7,635 nt of DNA from M55B112 sp040880545 (lineage in GTDB: Bacteria > Bacteroidota > Bacteroidia > Bacteroidales > GCA-2748055), in contig JBBDIE010000025.1 in NCBI GenBank assembly GCA_040880545.1, positions 1-7,635 of the forward strand. The letters run 5' to 3'. Positions 5,946 through 7,635 of this stretch are shown here, one piece after another. Position numbers and translations under genes: made by a program. The notes below the pieces were generated by a model. That model had not been told where the DNA came from. It saw only the letters and a program-made list of their open reading frames with translations, and ran no database searches. The stretch's first letter is position 1, and every line of letters begins with the position of its first letter.

Positions 5946-7334
5946 ATGAAAAGCATAATCAGTGTCATAATCATTGCAGGGCTCATAGCGGGTAGTTATG
6001 GGTGTGGTAATCCCGAAAACGGGGCCCCTGAAATTATTGGTGTTATTCCGGCTCTGGAAGCAACTTCCGTTGGGGCCACCCACAATTTAACCTGTGTTAT
6101 TGAGGATGACGATCCCTCTGAACTATCCTTTCAATGGCTGAGTTCTGGCGGGCGTTTTCAGGGTGATTCAACGGGCCAGTCGGTTGACTGGATAGCCCCT
6201 GATACGGCTGGTGAGTGTACTATTACGATTACGGCGAGTGATGGTGATTTTTCTGATGAATACAGTTTTGAAGTGTTGGTCAGGGATCCCGATGAACCGG
6301 GAGATCTGACGGTGGGGGTATATTACTATCCCTGGTATGGGGGGAGTGATTTTCATGGAAGAAAATACCTGAGAGAGCACCTGGTGCCGGTGCAAACCCC
6401 GGAATTGGGAGAATACAGCGACCGTGATGCAGAGGTGATAGAACAGCACCTGTCATGGAGCGAGTATGCCGGTATAGGTTTATGGGTCAGTAGCTGGTGG
6501 GGACCGGGTAAAATGGAGGATGTCACATTGAAGGATCACATCCTGAAACACCCTGCCCTGGGTGATATGAAAATAGCGCTGTTTTATGAAACATCGGGCA
6601 GGATACCCGATTTCACCGATCTTTCGAATGTAAGGTCAGACATTGAATACATGGCAGAAACATATTTTGATCACCCCAATTATTACACCATTGATGGCAG
6701 ACCGGTTCTGTTTGTCTATCTCACCCGGGTGTTGTCCGGAAAAGGAGTGCTGGAAGAGACAGTAAATATTATGCGGGCTGCTGCGGGGGATTCAGGTTTT
6801 GATATCTACATCGTGGGCGACCATGTTTTTGGCAAGCCGCCATCATCTACCGATCAGATCGTTTTGCTGGATGCCATCACCAATTACGATGTGTATGGAA
6901 GTTCGGGAGCAAGAATGTATGCTACACAGTGGTATGTGGACAGCTATTACCAGGCCCAGGCAGGCTGGAAATCACAGGCACTTACGGTGGGCACAGGTTT
7001 TATTCCTGCCACCGCTCCCGGGTTCAACGATACCGGGGTAAGGGACGGGCATATACCGTTGTCGCGCAAACTGACTGAAAACGATGAGTTTGGTTCTTTA
7101 TTCAAGGCGATGGTGGATAAAGCGGTAACGCTGGTCGATCCTGCAACCAATAATCTGTTCCTGGTAACCTCGTGGAACGAATGGCACGAAGATACCCAGA
7201 TTGAGCCGGTTACAGAAGCTCCTGCCACGGCAATAGACAACAGCGCCACACAACAGGATTACACCTATGGGATGGAATATGAAGGGTATGGAACACGGTA
7301 CCTGGATATTCTCAAAGAGGCTGTTGGAAAATGA
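5946..7334 (+). CDS. GH99-family glycosidase lipoprotein with PKD/Ig-like domain
   Basis: A 462-residue predicted lipoprotein. Residues 1-19 form a short signal peptide and Cys20, in GSYGC, is the probable lipidation site. Residues about 28-115 form a PKD/Ig-like domain (FQWLSSGG, TITITASDGDFSD). The catalytic domain, about 121-462, has VGVYYYPWYGG (123-133), GEYSDRDAEVIEQH (155-168), AGIGLWVSSWW (175-185), YFDHPNYYTIDGRPVLFVY (240-258) and TSWNEWHEDTQIEP (408-421). These match family GH99, which contains endo-alpha-mannosidases and alpha-mannanases. In characterised GH99 enzymes the two Glu of the EWHE motif are catalytic; here they are Glu412 and Glu415, both present. Activity on an alpha-mannose-containing glycan is therefore plausible, though GH99-like proteins are diverse. 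Residues after Cys20 (GNPENG) are only weakly acidic, so surface exposure is uncertain. The gene is divergent from the T9SS glycosidase and preceded by the LacI-type palindrome. Confidence 0.9.
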   Translation: MKSIISVIIIAGLIAGSYGCGNPENGAPEIIGVIPALEATSVGATHNLTCVIEDDDPSELSFQWLSSGGRFQGDSTGQSVDWIAPDTAGECTITITASDGDFSDEYSFEVLVRDPDEPGDLTVGVYYYPWYGGSDFHGRKYLREHLVPVQTPELGEYSDRDAEVIEQHLSWSEYAGIGLWVSSWWGPGKMEDVTLKDHILKHPALGDMKIALFYETSGRIPDFTDLSNVRSDIEYMAETYFDHPNYYTIDGRPVLFVYLTRVLSGKGVLEETVNIMRAAAGDSGFDIYIVGDHVFGKPPSSTDQIVLLDAITNYDVYGSSGARMYATQWYVDSYYQAQAGWKSQALTVGTGFIPATAPGFNDTGVRDGHIPLSRKLTENDEFGSLFKAMVDKAVTLVDPATNNLFLVTSWNEWHEDTQIEPVTEAPATAIDNSATQQDYTYGMEYEGYGTRYLDILKEAVGK

Positions 7335-7569
7335 TTGCCGGGAAACTGAAAAATTGCAGTTTCAATTCCTACTATGGCTTCTCCAAAAACTGAATATTGA
7401 TAGAGGCAGGCGAAATTGTTTTATCGTCTCTTAGGAATTCCTCAGGCGTATAATCGTGTGTTAATTGTTCAATTGATTAAATTATTACAAGTGCATGACG
7501 GACCTTACACATTTCATTGCAGCTTCAAAAAATGGCAGAATGCTTATAATATTCATCTGAAAGTAAATT
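7335..7569. other. Noncoding convergent intergenic region
   Basis: 235 AT-rich bases between two converging genes. Apart from the hairpin at 7342-7363 and a 10-bp palindrome, AGGAATTCCT (7433-7442), I see no gene, RNA or repeat. Stop codons interrupt all frames at short intervals. Confidence 0.6.
7342..7363 (+). terminator. Weak hairpin after the GH99 lipoprotein gene
   Basis: GAAACTG (7342-7348) and CAGTTTC (7357-7363) form a 7-bp stem with an 8-base loop, starting 8 bases after the stop codon. The position suits a terminator, but no T tract follows, so it may instead be a 3'-end stabilising hairpin or chance. Confidence 0.35.
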
Positions 7570-7635
7570 TTAATACTTCCACCTGTTAGCCAGCGCTACC
7601 AGTGAAAGCATCACAGGCACTTCGACCAGAACGCC
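7570..7635 (-). CDS. acr3: Probable ACR3-type arsenite efflux permease, C-terminal end (5' part outside window)
   Basis: On the minus strand an open frame runs in from the right edge and stops at TAA (7572-7570). It gives 21 residues that begin GVLVEVPVMLSLV and end NRWKY. The LVEVPVM block in the last transmembrane helix, followed by a short basic/aromatic tail, is a hallmark of ACR3-family arsenite/H+ antiporters, inner-membrane proteins that export As(III). Only this tail is visible, so the call rests on one motif. The gene converges on the GH99 lipoprotein gene, with 235 noncoding bases between the two stops. Confidence 0.7.
   Translation of the reverse strand, partial: GVLVEVPVMLSLVALANRWKY

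Noticed and set aside
6947..7249. Minus-strand open frame of 100 codons inside the GH99 gene
   Set aside because: It lies opposite the catalytic EWHE region, and its product has no recognisable motif.
7433..7442. AGGAATTCCT 10-bp palindrome downstream of the GH99 gene
   Set aside because: It does not extend beyond 10 bp, has no loop or T tract, and is not placed like an operator; chance is likely.
1..7635. CRISPR array, insertion sequence, tRNA/rRNA gene or SusC/SusD pair
   Set aside because: No regularly spaced repeats, terminal inverted repeats, transposase, cloverleaf-like sequence or TonB-dependent receptor motif was seen in any part of the window.

Overview
The window looks like a chromosomal segment of a Bacteroidota bacterium. 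The strongest sign is a 1096-residue exported glycosidase that ends in a type IX secretion system (T9SS) sorting domain (LFPNP, DASGRKL and GAYIIHV blocks). A lipoprotein glycosidase and a DinB/NRDE/DUF6695-type gene trio support this. Intergenic DNA is AT-rich and no Shine-Dalgarno consensus decides any start, which also fits. I cannot place it below phylum; a marine or polysaccharide-degrading lifestyle is inference.

Layout. (1) 1-125, plus strand: the last 40 codons of a small Cys-rich protein of the GDCCVxC (seleno)protein family, cut by the left edge. (2) 218-2399, plus strand: three overlapping genes, apparently one transcript. They encode a DinB-like four-helix protein, an NRDE/TANGO2-type Ntn-hydrolase-fold protein and a protein I recognise as DUF6695-like, which may carry a permuted papain-like His/Cys pair. 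(3) 2400-5690, minus strand: a modular secreted GH71/GH99-like glycoside hydrolase whose stop codon abuts the DUF6695-like stop with no base between. (4) 5691-5945: a divergent AT-rich control region containing a perfect 12-bp palindrome of LacI-family operator type. (5) 5946-7334, plus strand: a predicted lipoprotein with a PKD/Ig-like domain and a GH99-type catalytic domain. (6) 7335-7569: noncoding, with a weak hairpin. (7) 7570-7635, minus strand: the last 21 codons of a probable ACR3-type arsenite efflux permease, cut by the right edge.

How it fits together. The two glycosidases form a divergent pair. They keep the same acidic signature, Glu-x-x-Glu-(Gly/Asp)-Thr, but are routed differently: one to the T9SS (released or surface-attached), the other to a membrane lipid anchor. 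That suggests a two-enzyme locus acting on an alpha-linked glycan, possibly controlled by a sugar-responsive LacI-type repressor encoded elsewhere. No SusC/SusD pair, transporter or regulator gene for it is in view. The window edges hold fragments of families tied to thiol/metal(loid) chemistry, so the housekeeping-like trio and the glycosidase pair may sit between metal(loid)-resistance genes. The most notable unexplained item is the duplicated beta-sandwich module that flanks the catalytic domain of the T9SS enzyme.
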